From NCBI GenBank assembly GCA_029262515.1, contig JAJCZH010000026.1:1-64000 (forward strand): 64,000 nt of DNA, read 5' to 3'. The notes beneath the pieces were generated by a model, which did not search any database, was not told the origin of the DNA, and was given only the letters and a program-made list of their open reading frames with translations. The translations under genes were made by a program, and so were the position numbers. Source of the DNA: Deltaproteobacteria bacterium (GTDB lineage Bacteria > Desulfobacterota > GWC2-55-46 > JADFVP01). Shown in pieces: positions 46,946 through 56,156 of the stretch; position 1 is the stretch's first letter; the number at the start of each line of letters is the position of its first letter.

Positions 46946-47833
46946 TTATGCGTAGGCGTGAAGCCCCGGCAGTATAAAGCTTACTCCCCAGTAGAGGAAG
47001 ATAATTGCAAGGAAACCGAGCACCGCCAGCCATGCGGCCCGTCTGCCACGCCAGCCGCGCGTGACGCGGGCGTGGAGATATGAAGCGTAGATCAACCAGG
47101 TGATTGCCGACCAGGTCTCTTTAGGGTCCCAGCTCCACGGACGTCCCCATGCCTCGTTGGCCCAGATAGCACCTGTTACGATACCGAGAGTAAGGAACGG
47201 AAAACCCCACGCGATTGCTATGTAACTGAGCTCGTCGAGCATCTTGGAGTCAGGAAACCTGTCGAGCAAGTAGTTAGTCTTGCCCTTCACTTCATACTTG
47301 TTCTTTACGAGATAGGTGATCGCCAGACCGAAGGAGATGGCAAAAGCGGCGTACCCGATAAAGGTGCAAAATACATGGAAGTCCAACCAGCCGATGGCAT
47401 ACTTCTCAAGGCCGAACTTTTCGAGAAAGTTGACCATAAAGTGCCACTTGTTCTGAAGCGCCGGGTTGAGCGGCTCAACGCTCTTGAACCTGTACGGAAG
47501 CATCGAGGCAGAGAGCATCGCAAGAAACTCGAGCAGCATAATAACAGCGCCGAGGGACTTGAACTTGTACCTGTACTCCATGAGCAGGTAGCCGATATTG
47601 ACGGCCCAGACAAAGAGCACCATAGATTCAAAAAGGTTTGAAAACGGCGCATGCCCAGACTCGCCGGCACGCATGATAAGTACCATAGTGGTGGAGAAGA
47701 GCGTAACAAAGGCCATCGTAGTTGCAATCTGGCCGAGCCACTTCTTCTTCACAAACCAGTTGGCAATATAGACCAGAGCGGTTATCAGGTAGAATATAAA
47801 TGAAAAAGTAAAGAACACCAAAGACAGTATCAT
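46946..47833 (-). CDS. ccsB: Cytochrome c synthetase subunit CcsB/ResC (CcsA family)
   Basis: A polytopic protein (about eight TM) of the heme-handling CcsA/ResC/CcmC family. The WWD heme-binding motif is WGRPWSWDPKETWS, and conserved His residues flank it (for example DFHVFCTFIGY and YLHARVTRG). At 295 residues. With ResB it exports heme and attaches it to CxxCH sites outside the membrane. Confidence 0.92.
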   Translation of the reverse strand: MILSLVFFTFSFIFYLITALVYIANWFVKKKWLGQIATTMAFVTLFSTTMVLIMRAGESGHAPFSNLFESMVLFVWAVNIGYLLMEYRYKFKSLGAVIMLLEFLAMLSASMLPYRFKSVEPLNPALQNKWHFMVNFLEKFGLEKYAIGWLDFHVFCTFIGYAAFAISFGLAITYLVKNKYEVKGKTNYLLDRFPDSKMLDELSYIAIAWGFPFLTLGIVTGAIWANEAWGRPWSWDPKETWSAITWLIYASYLHARVTRGWRGRRAAWLAVLGFLAIIFLYWGVSFILPGLHAYA

Positions 47834-47851
47834 CAGAACCCCCCTAAAAAT

Positions 47852-49261
47852 CTATTTTTTATTATCGCCCTGCAACTTCTTGGCAATATTCTCTATCTCA
47901 CGTTCAAAAACAAAATTACTCTTATTTATCAACCCACCCAACGAAACCTCTGTGCCACCCTCAACCTTGCGAACGTGAACCCAGAGCCTTCTGTGATAGA
48001 TAAAGAAGGTCAGGAAGAAACCGGTGATCATTATAGAACAACCGAGCCATACAATGTTTACGCCCGGGTCCTTGTTGAGCGAAAGCCCGGAGTAGAGTAC
48101 GCCCATATAACCGCCAAAGACGATGTCTTCATCGGAGTCCGGTATAGCCGGGAATATCCCTGGATAATTCACAAAGATCCAGGGGCTCGATATCAGACGT
48201 TCCCCCCTGTAAACCTCTATCTGTATGGCAGGGTTCTCCGGTTCAGCTGATTTGGAAAATACCTGGTTACTCGCCTCATCATAAGCGAAGTCAGCCGCAA
48301 AACCGATCAGCTTTACATTGTACTCCGTATTAGGTATCGGGGTCAGTACTTGCCACTCTATATCGGTTACCGAGTAAAGCTCTTCGCTGTCCTTGCCGAT
48401 CATCGCAATGTTAGCGGACTTTACCCTGTTCCACGCATTGCCCCAAGTGGACTGATAGAAACGGACACCTTTGTAGTCGAGCGGCTCATTTACCCATATC
48501 TGCTTCGTAAGGACGTCCTTACCGTCCTCTACAACGGTCAAAAGGCTGTTGTACTGCTTGATCTGTCCCGTATCATAATACTCCATCCAGAACTTGTCGA
48601 GCCTCAAGTGATAATCGACATCCGGCACCCGAATGGTATCTCCGGTATAGACCACCTTAAAGTCCTTATAGCCGTAAAAGCCGCCTATAATAGCGCCGAA
48701 AAGAATAAGCAGAAGACTGACATGGGTAATGTCTGAACCGAAGCGGCCTATGACGCCGCGCCAGCCATAGATAAAATCCTCATCCTTTTCACTCTTGAAC
48801 TTAAGCGTCTTGTACCTGCTCTTCTTTAAAAGCTTCTCTACGTGCTCTCTGGTCTCCTCAAAACCGGCATTGAGCTTCACCGTCCGTTTGTTGGAAAACC
48901 TTTCGATTGTAGTGGCATCGAACTTAGAGGGTTTATGTTTTAAGAGCGACTTCCATTTGGTTGGAAAACGCTCGAAGGTGCAGACGATAATATTGAGGCA
49001 GAGAGTGAGGATAAGACCGTTGTACCACCACGTGTAGTACATATTGTTGATCTTAGCGTAGACGATAAACTTGGTCCAGCCCTCGCCATATGCCATCAGG
49101 TAGTTCTCTAACGGCTGGTTCTGCTCAACTACCGTACCGATAATAGAGACAAACGCAAGCAGAATAAGAACAGTGATCGTCAGTTTTAATGAAGAGAAGA
49201 ATTTCCATATTCCAGAGCCTATTTTCTGATGCAAGGCTTTATTCTCTTTAGCTTTAGCCAA
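47852..49261 (-). CDS. resB: Cytochrome c biogenesis protein ResB (Ccs1)
   Basis: 469 residues. TM segments (LTITVLILLAFVSIIGTVV, near residue 75, near 180, and near the C-terminus IVWLGCSIMITGFFLTFFIY) surround a large extracytoplasmic domain. It contains the family pattern VNEPLDYKGVRFYQSTWG. It works with CcsB as system II heme lyase. Its stop is 18 bases from the ccsB start. Confidence 0.92.
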   Translation of the reverse strand: MAKAKENKALHQKIGSGIWKFFSSLKLTITVLILLAFVSIIGTVVEQNQPLENYLMAYGEGWTKFIVYAKINNMYYTWWYNGLILTLCLNIIVCTFERFPTKWKSLLKHKPSKFDATTIERFSNKRTVKLNAGFEETREHVEKLLKKSRYKTLKFKSEKDEDFIYGWRGVIGRFGSDITHVSLLLILFGAIIGGFYGYKDFKVVYTGDTIRVPDVDYHLRLDKFWMEYYDTGQIKQYNSLLTVVEDGKDVLTKQIWVNEPLDYKGVRFYQSTWGNAWNRVKSANIAMIGKDSEELYSVTDIEWQVLTPIPNTEYNVKLIGFAADFAYDEASNQVFSKSAEPENPAIQIEVYRGERLISSPWIFVNYPGIFPAIPDSDEDIVFGGYMGVLYSGLSLNKDPGVNIVWLGCSIMITGFFLTFFIYHRRLWVHVRKVEGGTEVSLGGLINKSNFVFEREIENIAKKLQGDNKK

Positions 49262-49291
49262 ATTTTTGAACCTTTCTATGATGAGCAGACG

Positions 49292-49867
49292 TTACTGCTG
49301 CGACTGCTTTGATATCTGAACAAGGTACTCGTCTGCGGCCTTGCCGACGCGACTTTCCGGATTTATCGCCTTTGACTTCTCCCATGCGACCCTGGCCCCC
49401 TCGCGATCCGCCATGCCGTAAGCGAGAATAAAACCCTTGGTAAGCCAGATCTGCTGATGGTACGGGTTCTTCTCTATGCCGAGTTCGATATACTTAAGAC
49501 CCTCGGCAGACTGCCCCAGGTAATGGAGGGCGAGTCCAATCGCATTGTAACCCCAAGGCCTGTCAGAATCGATTTCAATCGCCGCCTTATAGTACTTTAT
49601 GGCATCCTCGAAATGCTTCTGCTCAAAGAGCGCATCTGCGAGGCTTACTGTAATCTCGAAGTTATCCGGATTCTCTTTCTGCTTGGCCTGAAGCTCCTTC
49701 AGCATGGCGGTACCGTTACCACCCTGCTGCCCGGTTCCTCCTGCCTCGTGATAGACTGTATCGCTTTTACCGCCAGACTTTGAACCTACCAGGTATCCGC
49801 CGACGCCAAAAACGATGGCAACTATAATAACTAAGACAAAGGTACTCGAATTTTTGGATGCCATCAT
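49292..49867 (-). CDS. Membrane-anchored TPR protein
   Basis: A 191-residue protein with one N-terminal TM (FVLVIIVAIVFGVGGYLVG), a Gly/Gln linker, then three TPR-like repeats (ADALFEQKHFEDAIKYYKAA, AIGLALHYLGQSAEGLKYI, and a third through WEKSKAINP). TPR domains in CcmH/CcmI and NrfG hold apocytochromes, so by position it may do so here. Its ATG overlaps the stop of the PCYCGC gene (ATGA). Confidence 0.75.
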   Translation of the reverse strand: MMASKNSSTFVLVIIVAIVFGVGGYLVGSKSGGKSDTVYHEAGGTGQQGGNGTAMLKELQAKQKENPDNFEITVSLADALFEQKHFEDAIKYYKAAIEIDSDRPWGYNAIGLALHYLGQSAEGLKYIELGIEKNPYHQQIWLTKGFILAYGMADREGARVAWEKSKAINPESRVGKAADEYLVQISKQSQQ

Positions 49868-50280
49868 TTCCTCATCTGTTTCTTACGGGCGTCTCTGATT
49901 TTGGAAAACTTTTCATCGACCACCTTCCTGATGGTCTGAACATCAGCGCCTTGCAAATGCATCTCTTTGGCCATAATGGCCTCGTTTATACATATGTCAC
50001 AGTATGCGCCGTGCTGATCTACATAACAGGTCAACAGGCTCTTGTGTCCCATATGCTTTTCACAGTCGCAGTAGCAGTAAAGGCTGTCGAGTACTTCGGG
50101 AATTTCAGCCGCGGCCTTGTACGCCTCGGCAGTATCTCCGGTAAAATAGTACGCAGGAAGCGTCTCTCTTGTCTCGCCGCCTCTTAAGGACTCGGCACTT
50201 ACTACCTCTTCTTTTCCACTTGAGCACGATACTGATACGGCTAGAATAAGTAGCAGGAATAAAGCCTTATAAGAACTCAT
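49864..50280 (-). CDS. PCYCGC-type Cys-rich lipoprotein
   Basis: I start at MSSYKALFLLLILAV, with lipobox Cys in VSVSCSSG; the frame extends 13 codons further upstream to 50319 without better support. The mature part has LYCYCDCEKHMGHKSLLTCY followed by YCDICINEA, the Cys spacing of the PCYCGC/CYCXC family. Members often sit next to cytochrome or sporulation genes; the Cys cluster may bind metal or heme-related thiols. It is first in the maturation operon. Confidence 0.75.
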   Translation of the reverse strand: MSSYKALFLLLILAVSVSCSSGKEEVVSAESLRGGETRETLPAYYFTGDTAEAYKAAAEIPEVLDSLYCYCDCEKHMGHKSLLTCYVDQHGAYCDICINEAIMAKEMHLQGADVQTIRKVVDEKFSKIRDARKKQMRK

Positions 50281-50576
50281 CGCTGCACTTCCATGATGTT
50301 TATTTCGGCTCTTATTCATAATGCTTTACACCTTTTTTCAGTAATGAACGATTTATGCGGATTTAAAGGTAACTAGTCGGATTCATTCGCTTATCAGCAC
50401 CGTTGCATCCCGGACAAACCTTATCCGGCAACCCAATAACCGCCGCAACACGGAACCCGAATATGACAGAGATTGTAACAGGCATGAATTAAATACGTAT
50501 TAACGGATGATTAGTTATTATATATGTGACCCCGCCAAGGTCCATTTGAGACTCACCCGGCAGGGTATCGGTTGGC
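50281..50576. other. Intergenic region between rnfB and the maturation operon
   Basis: No gene. The inverted segment CCGGACAAACC-TTATCCGG lies at about 50412-50431. I see no strong promoter, though one for the maturation operon must lie here or upstream. Confidence 0.35.
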
Positions 50577-51440
50577 TCAACCTGTCTTCAAAACAGCGCC
50601 TTTTTGCGCAGCTTCGAACCTCTCTTTAGTGACATCCTTCTCAACATCGAAGAGTATGCACTTGGTCGGACACCTCTTTATCGCATCCCCTCCAAGCGGG
50701 TCCGGCCCGTACTCTATTACGGCTATGTTGCTCTGCATTGCTATAGCGCCCTCGACCTCGCAATCCTTCGCACAGAGCGAGCAGGCTATACAGGCAACCG
50801 TGCAGACCTTCTTCGCCTTGGGGCCCTTGTCCTTATTTTTGCAATAGACGAAGAGCTTGTGCTCCTCGGGGTGCATCTCAATTATATCTCTCGGGCAGGC
50901 CTTTGCGCACGCCCCGCACCCGACGCATTTATCGTAAAAGACTACCGGTAGGCCGTTATCATCCATGCCCATTGCGCCGAAGTCGCAAGCGTCCACGCAC
51001 TCGCCGAGTCCGAGGCAGCCATAGACGCAACCCTTTCCACCGCCGCTTATATCAGCTGCGGTGCAGTTGACCTCACCGCGGTAAGTCGCCTTCTGTACCG
51101 CCTCAGCACTTCCACCCTTGCAGAGCACGACGGCAAGCATACGGGACTTGCTGCCGGCATCGACACCTAAGAGCGCGGCAATCTCATTAACTACATCCTC
51201 ACCGCCGGCAACGCAACCGCCGGGAGACATCTCACCCTTTATAAGGGCCTCGGCAAAAGCGCTACAACCCGGCACGCCGCAACCACCGCAGTTGGTTCCG
51301 GGAAGCATATCGGTCAATTTGTCTACCATGGGATCGGTCTTGACCTTGAGCTTGCTGTCAGCGAAGATAAGAAAAACCGCAAGGGCAGCGGCTATGCCGC
51401 CCATGGATACCGCCGAAACTATAATAGTTTCTATTACCAT
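50577..51440 (-). CDS. rnfB: Rnf electron transport complex subunit B
   Basis: The ferredoxin-type subunit that takes electrons from reduced ferredoxin. N-terminal TM (IETIIVSAVSMGGIAAALAV); then the four-Cys cluster region PGTNCGGCGVPGCSAFAEA ending GGC; then further Fe-S sites GCVYGCLGLGECVDAC, YDKCVGCGACAKACP and CIACSLCAKDCE. At 287 residues it is longer than enterobacterial RnfB (~190) and closer to clostridial/deltaproteobacterial forms. It is the last gene of the rnf run. Confidence 0.93.
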   Translation of the reverse strand: MVIETIIVSAVSMGGIAAALAVFLIFADSKLKVKTDPMVDKLTDMLPGTNCGGCGVPGCSAFAEALIKGEMSPGGCVAGGEDVVNEIAALLGVDAGSKSRMLAVVLCKGGSAEAVQKATYRGEVNCTAADISGGGKGCVYGCLGLGECVDACDFGAMGMDDNGLPVVFYDKCVGCGACAKACPRDIIEMHPEEHKLFVYCKNKDKGPKAKKVCTVACIACSLCAKDCEVEGAIAMQSNIAVIEYGPDPLGGDAIKRCPTKCILFDVEKDVTKERFEAAQKGAVLKTG

Positions 51441-51566
51441 CGTATTATACCTGTGCCTGCCATCTTTATACGACAGGGCTATTTAAGAGACCTTGGCGCC
51501 TAAAACCTTACGGCCGGCCTTTCTAATTAACTACGACAACTCACATCAAAATATTATAACATTAAA

Positions 51567-51586
51567 CGCCGCATAATAAAACGGCG
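51567..51586 (-). other. Hairpin between rnfA and rnfB
   Basis: CGCCG and CGGCG arms with a 10-base loop, followed on the minus strand by GUUUAAUG. It may be a partial terminator that tunes rnfB relative to rnfA, or a processing site. Confidence 0.35.
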
Positions 51587-51589
51587 CTC

Positions 51590-52177
51590 TTAACCCCTTA
51601 TCAGTCCGGCAAAACCCATAAACGCAAGGGCCATAAGTCCGGCCACCAGAAAGGTGATCGATGCGCCCTGAAAGACTTTCGGCACATCGGCAAACTCAAG
51701 CTCTTCCCTGATTCCCGACATCATAACGAGGGCGAGAGTAAAACCTACGCCAGTTGCAAAACCGAAGACTATAGACTCCAGGAAACCGTAATCACGTAAA
51801 ACCATAAAGAGCGCAAGACCGAGTATGGCGCAGTTGGTGGTTATAAGCGGAAGAAAAATACCGAGTGCCTTATAGAGGCTCGGACTCGATTTCTTGACAT
51901 ACATCTCCACAAACTGCACCAGCGAGGCGATAACGATGATGAACGAGACGTATTCGAGATACGGAACATTGAACTTTACAAGTATGTAATGGTATATCGG
52001 CCACGTTACCGCAGCGGTCAGCGTCATGACAAAGGTGGTAGCAAAACCCATGTTCAACGCGTTCTCCGTCTTGTTGGAGACGCCTATGAACGGACAGATA
52101 CCGAGGAAATAGGTTAGCACGAAGTTATTTATCAACGACGCGGATATGAAGATCATTAACAACTTAACCATCTGCAT
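51590..52177 (-). CDS. rnfA: Rnf complex subunit A
   Basis: A six-TM subunit homologous to RnfE/NqrE. The conserved SLINNFVLTYFLGICPFIG and PLITTNCAILG motifs carry the Cys residues that hold an intramembrane Fe-S cluster with RnfE. Length 195. Confidence 0.95.
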   Translation of the reverse strand: MQMVKLLMIFISASLINNFVLTYFLGICPFIGVSNKTENALNMGFATTFVMTLTAAVTWPIYHYILVKFNVPYLEYVSFIIVIASLVQFVEMYVKKSSPSLYKALGIFLPLITTNCAILGLALFMVLRDYGFLESIVFGFATGVGFTLALVMMSGIREELEFADVPKVFQGASITFLVAGLMALAFMGFAGLIRG

Positions 52178-52235
52178 GACTCCGAAAAAAATTACTTCAA
52201 CTTAGAACTTAAACAATACCAGAACTGACAAAACT

Positions 52236-52853
52236 TTAAGAAGCCTTGGCGGCTTTCTTGTCATTAATATAATTGACAAGCGCAATCAAACCGCCTAGCA
52301 CCAGAAAGGCTCCGGCAGGCAGAATCATTATGATCCACGGCTCGAACCAGCTGCCGAGAACCTGAAAGCCCATTATAGAACCGAAACCGAGCACCTCTCT
52401 GAGCCCGCCCATGATACAGAGGCTTATGGTAAAACCGACCCCAATGCCGAGCGAGTCCATCACGGTCGGCAGAACAGGGTTCTTGGCGGCAAAGGCCTCA
52501 ACCCTGCCGAGTATCATGCAGTTTACGATAATAAGCGGAATGTAAGGGCCGAGCGCCTTTGAAATTGCAGGAAACATCGCCGCCAGAAAGAGGTCGGTTA
52601 TGGTCACAAGGCTCGAGATGATAACAACGTAGGCCGGTATCCTGACCTCTGAGACAATCAGCTTTCTAAAGACAGAGACTATTACGTTTGCGCTGACCAT
52701 TACAAAGAGAGCCGCAAGGCCCATAGCAAGGCCGTTTACGAAAGAGTTGGTGACCGCGAGCGCAGGGCAGAGACCGAGCAGAACCCTGAACGGATGGATA
52801 TCCGCCCACAGCCCCTTCTTGAACTCATGTCCTAACGAATTGTGAGTTGCCAT
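52236..52853 (-). CDS. rnfE: Rnf complex subunit E
   Basis: A six-TM partner of RnfA. LGLCPALAVTNSFVNGLAM and PLIIVNCMILGRVEAFA match the family cysteines. Length 205. It is encoded between rnfG and rnfA. Confidence 0.95.
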   Translation of the reverse strand: MATHNSLGHEFKKGLWADIHPFRVLLGLCPALAVTNSFVNGLAMGLAALFVMVSANVIVSVFRKLIVSEVRIPAYVVIISSLVTITDLFLAAMFPAISKALGPYIPLIIVNCMILGRVEAFAAKNPVLPTVMDSLGIGVGFTISLCIMGGLREVLGFGSIMGFQVLGSWFEPWIIMILPAGAFLVLGGLIALVNYINDKKAAKAS

Positions 52854-52868
52854 AACAGTCCCTCTATA

Positions 52869-53498
52869 CTACTTCGCTTCTGTCGGTGCTGCCGGCTCAC
52901 TCTTTTCAGGTGCCACAGCACTAGTTACCTCTTCTCTAGAAAAGGCCTTTAAGACCTTAACAACAGCGTTGTTGATGTTCTTAACAACCGCATCGGACGA
53001 AATCGTCGCACCGGTTATAGCCTGGATCTGGTTCGGTTTGTCCGGCTTACGGTTCTTAATATATTCTATGCGCGGCTTAATATCAATACCGACAAACTGT
53101 CCCTCGAACTCCGGCTCCTTGATCCTGTTACCGAGCCCCGGGGTTTCGAGCTGGTCGAGTATCCTTATGCCGCTCAGCGTCAGGTAGTCCATATTCAACC
53201 CAACCATCAGGCCGATATTGCCGGCATAACCGACCCCGTTGGCCTTGAATGCTATGCCTACCGGCTCACCGGCGTCGCCTACTCCCTTGTAGATGACAAT
53301 GTGCTCTTCGCCTTCACCCTTCTCCAAAAGAACATAATCCTTCGCTTCGGGCAGCACGACAAAGATAGCCGCCTTCAGTTCCTGCTCCTTGTTGTAAAGG
53401 ATGCGCGGATTCGCCTTCTGGTAGACAAGCGCCAGACTGATACCGGACAGCAGACCGATTACCGTAAGGCAGAGAAACATTTTTACGACCTTATTCAA
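52869..53498 (-). CDS. rnfG: Rnf complex subunit G
   Basis: An FMN-binding subunit with one N-terminal TM helix (FLCLTVIGLLSGISLAL). The covalent FMN site is the Thr in ITGATISSDAVV, preceded by ETPGLGNRIKEPEF. Length 209, ending in an Ala/Pro/Glu-rich tail (APEKSEPAAPTEAK). Confidence 0.94.
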   Translation of the reverse strand: MNKVVKMFLCLTVIGLLSGISLALVYQKANPRILYNKEQELKAAIFVVLPEAKDYVLLEKGEGEEHIVIYKGVGDAGEPVGIAFKANGVGYAGNIGLMVGLNMDYLTLSGIRILDQLETPGLGNRIKEPEFEGQFVGIDIKPRIEYIKNRKPDKPNQIQAITGATISSDAVVKNINNAVVKVLKAFSREEVTSAVAPEKSEPAAPTEAK

Positions 53499-53567
53499 AC
53501 CTTAACTCCGTAATAAAGACGGCAGCAGCAAGACCTTAACTAAAAGGCTTCGGGGGCCGCCGGGAAC

Positions 53568-54722
53568 CTAGTGCGAATTTCGTTTCATGGTTCCGAAAAT
53601 CTTCGGCCTCGTATGCCTGTTGATGAGCGGAACAAAAGCGTTCATAAAGAGTATCGAGTACATTACCCCTTCGGGCAGTCCGCCAAAGAGCCTGATAACC
53701 ACCGCTAAAATACCTGCGCAGACAACGAAGATCCACTGCCCCTTGGGCGTAGTCGGCGAAGTGACCATATCTGTAACCATAAACCACGCGCCGAGCATCG
53801 CGCCGCCGGCGCAGAGATGAAAGAGCGGGTTTGCATATTTGGACGGATCTATCAGCCAGAAGATACCAGAGAACATTGCAATCGTGCCTAGGTAACCGAG
53901 CGGCAGCTTCCAGTTAATATAACCTTTGTACCGTAAAAAGAGCCCGCCTATCAGTATGGCTATTACGGAGGTCTCGCCCATGGAGCCGGCCACATTACCG
54001 GTAAACATATTCAGAACCGGAGAGAACTCGCCTTCGAACTTCAGTAGAGCCAGAGGTGTCGCAGCCGACACGGCGTCAACCGCGGCCTGAACCGTTCGCG
54101 GTTCCATCCACGAAGTAGACATTACCGGATAGGTCGCCATTAGGAAGGCGCGGCCTAAAAGCGCCGGGTTGAAGATGTTGTAACCGAGGCCGCCGAAGAG
54201 CTGCTTGCCGACCGCTACCGCAAAGAAAGAGCCTAGTATCGCTCCGAAGATCGAGAACCCGGGAGGCAGCATCAGCCCGAGCAGTATTCCGGTTATAGCG
54301 GCGCTGCCGTCGTAGATCTTTGTCGGGCGTTTTCTTGCCATCAAGAAGAGGTGCTCGGTAACGAGGCAGGTTACAAGACAGACGACGAGCAGAAGCACCG
54401 CCCTGAGGCCGTAGTAGTAGACCGAAGCAGCCATTGCCGGAACGAGCGCAAGCACGACGTTATGCATTATCTTCGGAATAGACTCGTCGTTTAGAAAGTG
54501 CGGGGAGGAGGAGACCACGAGTTTATCGGCAGACGGGGCCACTGGCGGTTCTGCCGGGGCCTTAGGCTTTGCAGGGGGCTTCGGTTTCGCAACAGCCTTG
54601 GGCGCGGGCTTTTCGGGCGCAGAGTCGGGAGTTGGAGTAGTCACCTTCTTCTCCACCGAACTCTCAGGCGTACTCTTAGGAGTATCCTGCGGCGTTTTAT
54701 TATCCTGTGTATCGTCAGCCAT
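53568..54722 (-). CDS. rnfD: Rnf complex subunit D with Pro/Ala/Lys-rich N-terminal extension
   Basis: A membrane subunit with about nine TM helices and the covalent FMN-threonine site in SAATPLALLKFEG. The first ~70 residues are a low-complexity extension rich in Pro, Ala, Lys and Thr (for example KPKPPAKPKAPAEPP) before the family start PHFLNDESIPKIMHNVV. The extension would be cytoplasmic and flexible. It accounts for the 384-residue length against ~320. Confidence 0.94.
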   Translation of the reverse strand: MADDTQDNKTPQDTPKSTPESSVEKKVTTPTPDSAPEKPAPKAVAKPKPPAKPKAPAEPPVAPSADKLVVSSSPHFLNDESIPKIMHNVVLALVPAMAASVYYYGLRAVLLLVVCLVTCLVTEHLFLMARKRPTKIYDGSAAITGILLGLMLPPGFSIFGAILGSFFAVAVGKQLFGGLGYNIFNPALLGRAFLMATYPVMSTSWMEPRTVQAAVDAVSAATPLALLKFEGEFSPVLNMFTGNVAGSMGETSVIAILIGGLFLRYKGYINWKLPLGYLGTIAMFSGIFWLIDPSKYANPLFHLCAGGAMLGAWFMVTDMVTSPTTPKGQWIFVVCAGILAVVIRLFGGLPEGVMYSILFMNAFVPLINRHTRPKIFGTMKRNSH

Positions 54723-54785
54723 CTTATATAAAACTCACTTGAAAAATTTCAAATCGATAGGATGCCGGTAGAGGGCGCTGCTCTG

Positions 54786-56156
54786 TTACTTGGCGCTCGC
54801 CTGCTCCGCCAGCTGTGCCTGTTCCTGCTGTGCCTGTTGATTCTGGCGAACCCTCAATTTACCGAGCCGTATCCACTGCAAAAGCGGCCTTTTTGACGGA
54901 CAGACATAAGAGCAACAGCCGCACTCAATACAGTCGAAACCGCCCCAACCGTTAAAATCATCGAGGCGCTGCATGTTTCCGTAATCGCCCAGCCTGTACG
55001 GCATAAGCGCCATAGGACAGGCCTCAACGCAACTTGCGCACCGAATGCACGCATCATACTTCTTCGGTTTGATGACTTCGCCCATAAGGGCCGTTATGCC
55101 AGAAGTACCTTTTATGACAGGAACATCGAGCTGCATCTGGGCTATACCCATCATAGGGCCGCCGTTCAGAACTTCGAACTCGCCGCCCTCTTTAAGTCCG
55201 CCGCACTGCTTTATGATCTCCTCAAAGGTAGTGCCTATTCTACAGAGCAGGTTTTTCGGCTCCTTAATACCGTTGCCGCTGACCGTTACCACCCGCTCGA
55301 TAAGCGGCTTGCCGTAATTGAGGGCATCGAAAATCGCGGCTGCCGTGCCTACGTTATTTACAACCACGCCAACGTCGAGTGGAAGTTTGCCCTTTGGAAC
55401 CTTGCGGTTTAAGGCGGCCTTTATAAGCATCTTCTCAGCACCCTGCGGGTACTTTGTCTCAAGCTCTATAACTTTTATATCGGTGCAGGACGGGCCGAGC
55501 GCCAACTTTATCGCCTCAATCGCATCCTTCTTATTATCCTCAATACCTATAAAACCGTTTGGCGCTCCTACGCCCTTCATAAGCGCGCGCATGCCCCAGA
55601 CAACCTTGTCAGCCTCTTCGAGCATAATTCTGTGGTCGGCCGTAAGGTACGGTTCGCACTCGCAGCCGTTAAGGACGATGGTATCTATCTTCTTTCCCTT
55701 CGGCGCATTGAGTTTTACGGCGGTCGGAAAACCGGCCCCTCCCATACCAACAATACCGCTCTCCCGTATGGTCGTGCGAATAGCGTCAGGAGTAAGGGAG
55801 GCTAGATCTACCGTAACCCCGCCTGATGTGCCCCAATCCTTCTTCTCACCGTCTCCGGTTATTACGATGGAGGGCACCTTCATGCCGACCGGGTGTTGAT
55901 AGAGGTCTATCTCTTTGACCTTTCCACTTATAGACGCATGAATAGGGGCTGAGACAAAGGCCTCCACATCGGCGATCTTCTGCCCCTCTTCTACCACATC
56001 ACCCTTCTTGACCAAAGCGGTACAGGGCGCGCCGGCGTGCTGCCTCAGAGGGATTATGACGGTCTTTGGAAGCGCCGCCGGGGTAATCGCCTTTGAAGAG
56101 GCCAGCTCTTTGTTATAAGCCGGGTGTATGCCTCTATCGAATGTTTTTAAGCCCAT
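54786..56156 (-). CDS. rnfC: Rnf complex subunit C
   Basis: The NADH-interacting peripheral subunit with FMN and two [4Fe-4S] clusters. GIVGMGGAGFPTAVKLNAP and NGCECEPYLTADHRIM form the nucleotide region; CIRCASCVEACPMAL and CIECGCCSYVCPSKRP hold the clusters. Length 456, ending in a short Gln/Ala-rich tail (QQAQQEQAQLAEQ). It is the first gene of rnfCDGEAB. Confidence 0.95.
   Translation of the reverse strand: MGLKTFDRGIHPAYNKELASSKAITPAALPKTVIIPLRQHAGAPCTALVKKGDVVEEGQKIADVEAFVSAPIHASISGKVKEIDLYQHPVGMKVPSIVITGDGEKKDWGTSGGVTVDLASLTPDAIRTTIRESGIVGMGGAGFPTAVKLNAPKGKKIDTIVLNGCECEPYLTADHRIMLEEADKVVWGMRALMKGVGAPNGFIGIEDNKKDAIEAIKLALGPSCTDIKVIELETKYPQGAEKMLIKAALNRKVPKGKLPLDVGVVVNNVGTAAAIFDALNYGKPLIERVVTVSGNGIKEPKNLLCRIGTTFEEIIKQCGGLKEGGEFEVLNGGPMMGIAQMQLDVPVIKGTSGITALMGEVIKPKKYDACIRCASCVEACPMALMPYRLGDYGNMQRLDDFNGWGGFDCIECGCCSYVCPSKRPLLQWIRLGKLRVRQNQQAQQEQAQLAEQASAK

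Noticed and set aside
51520-51566. Internal promoter for rnfB
   Set aside because: A TATAAT is present on the minus strand at about 51553-51558 but no acceptable -35 lies at the right distance.
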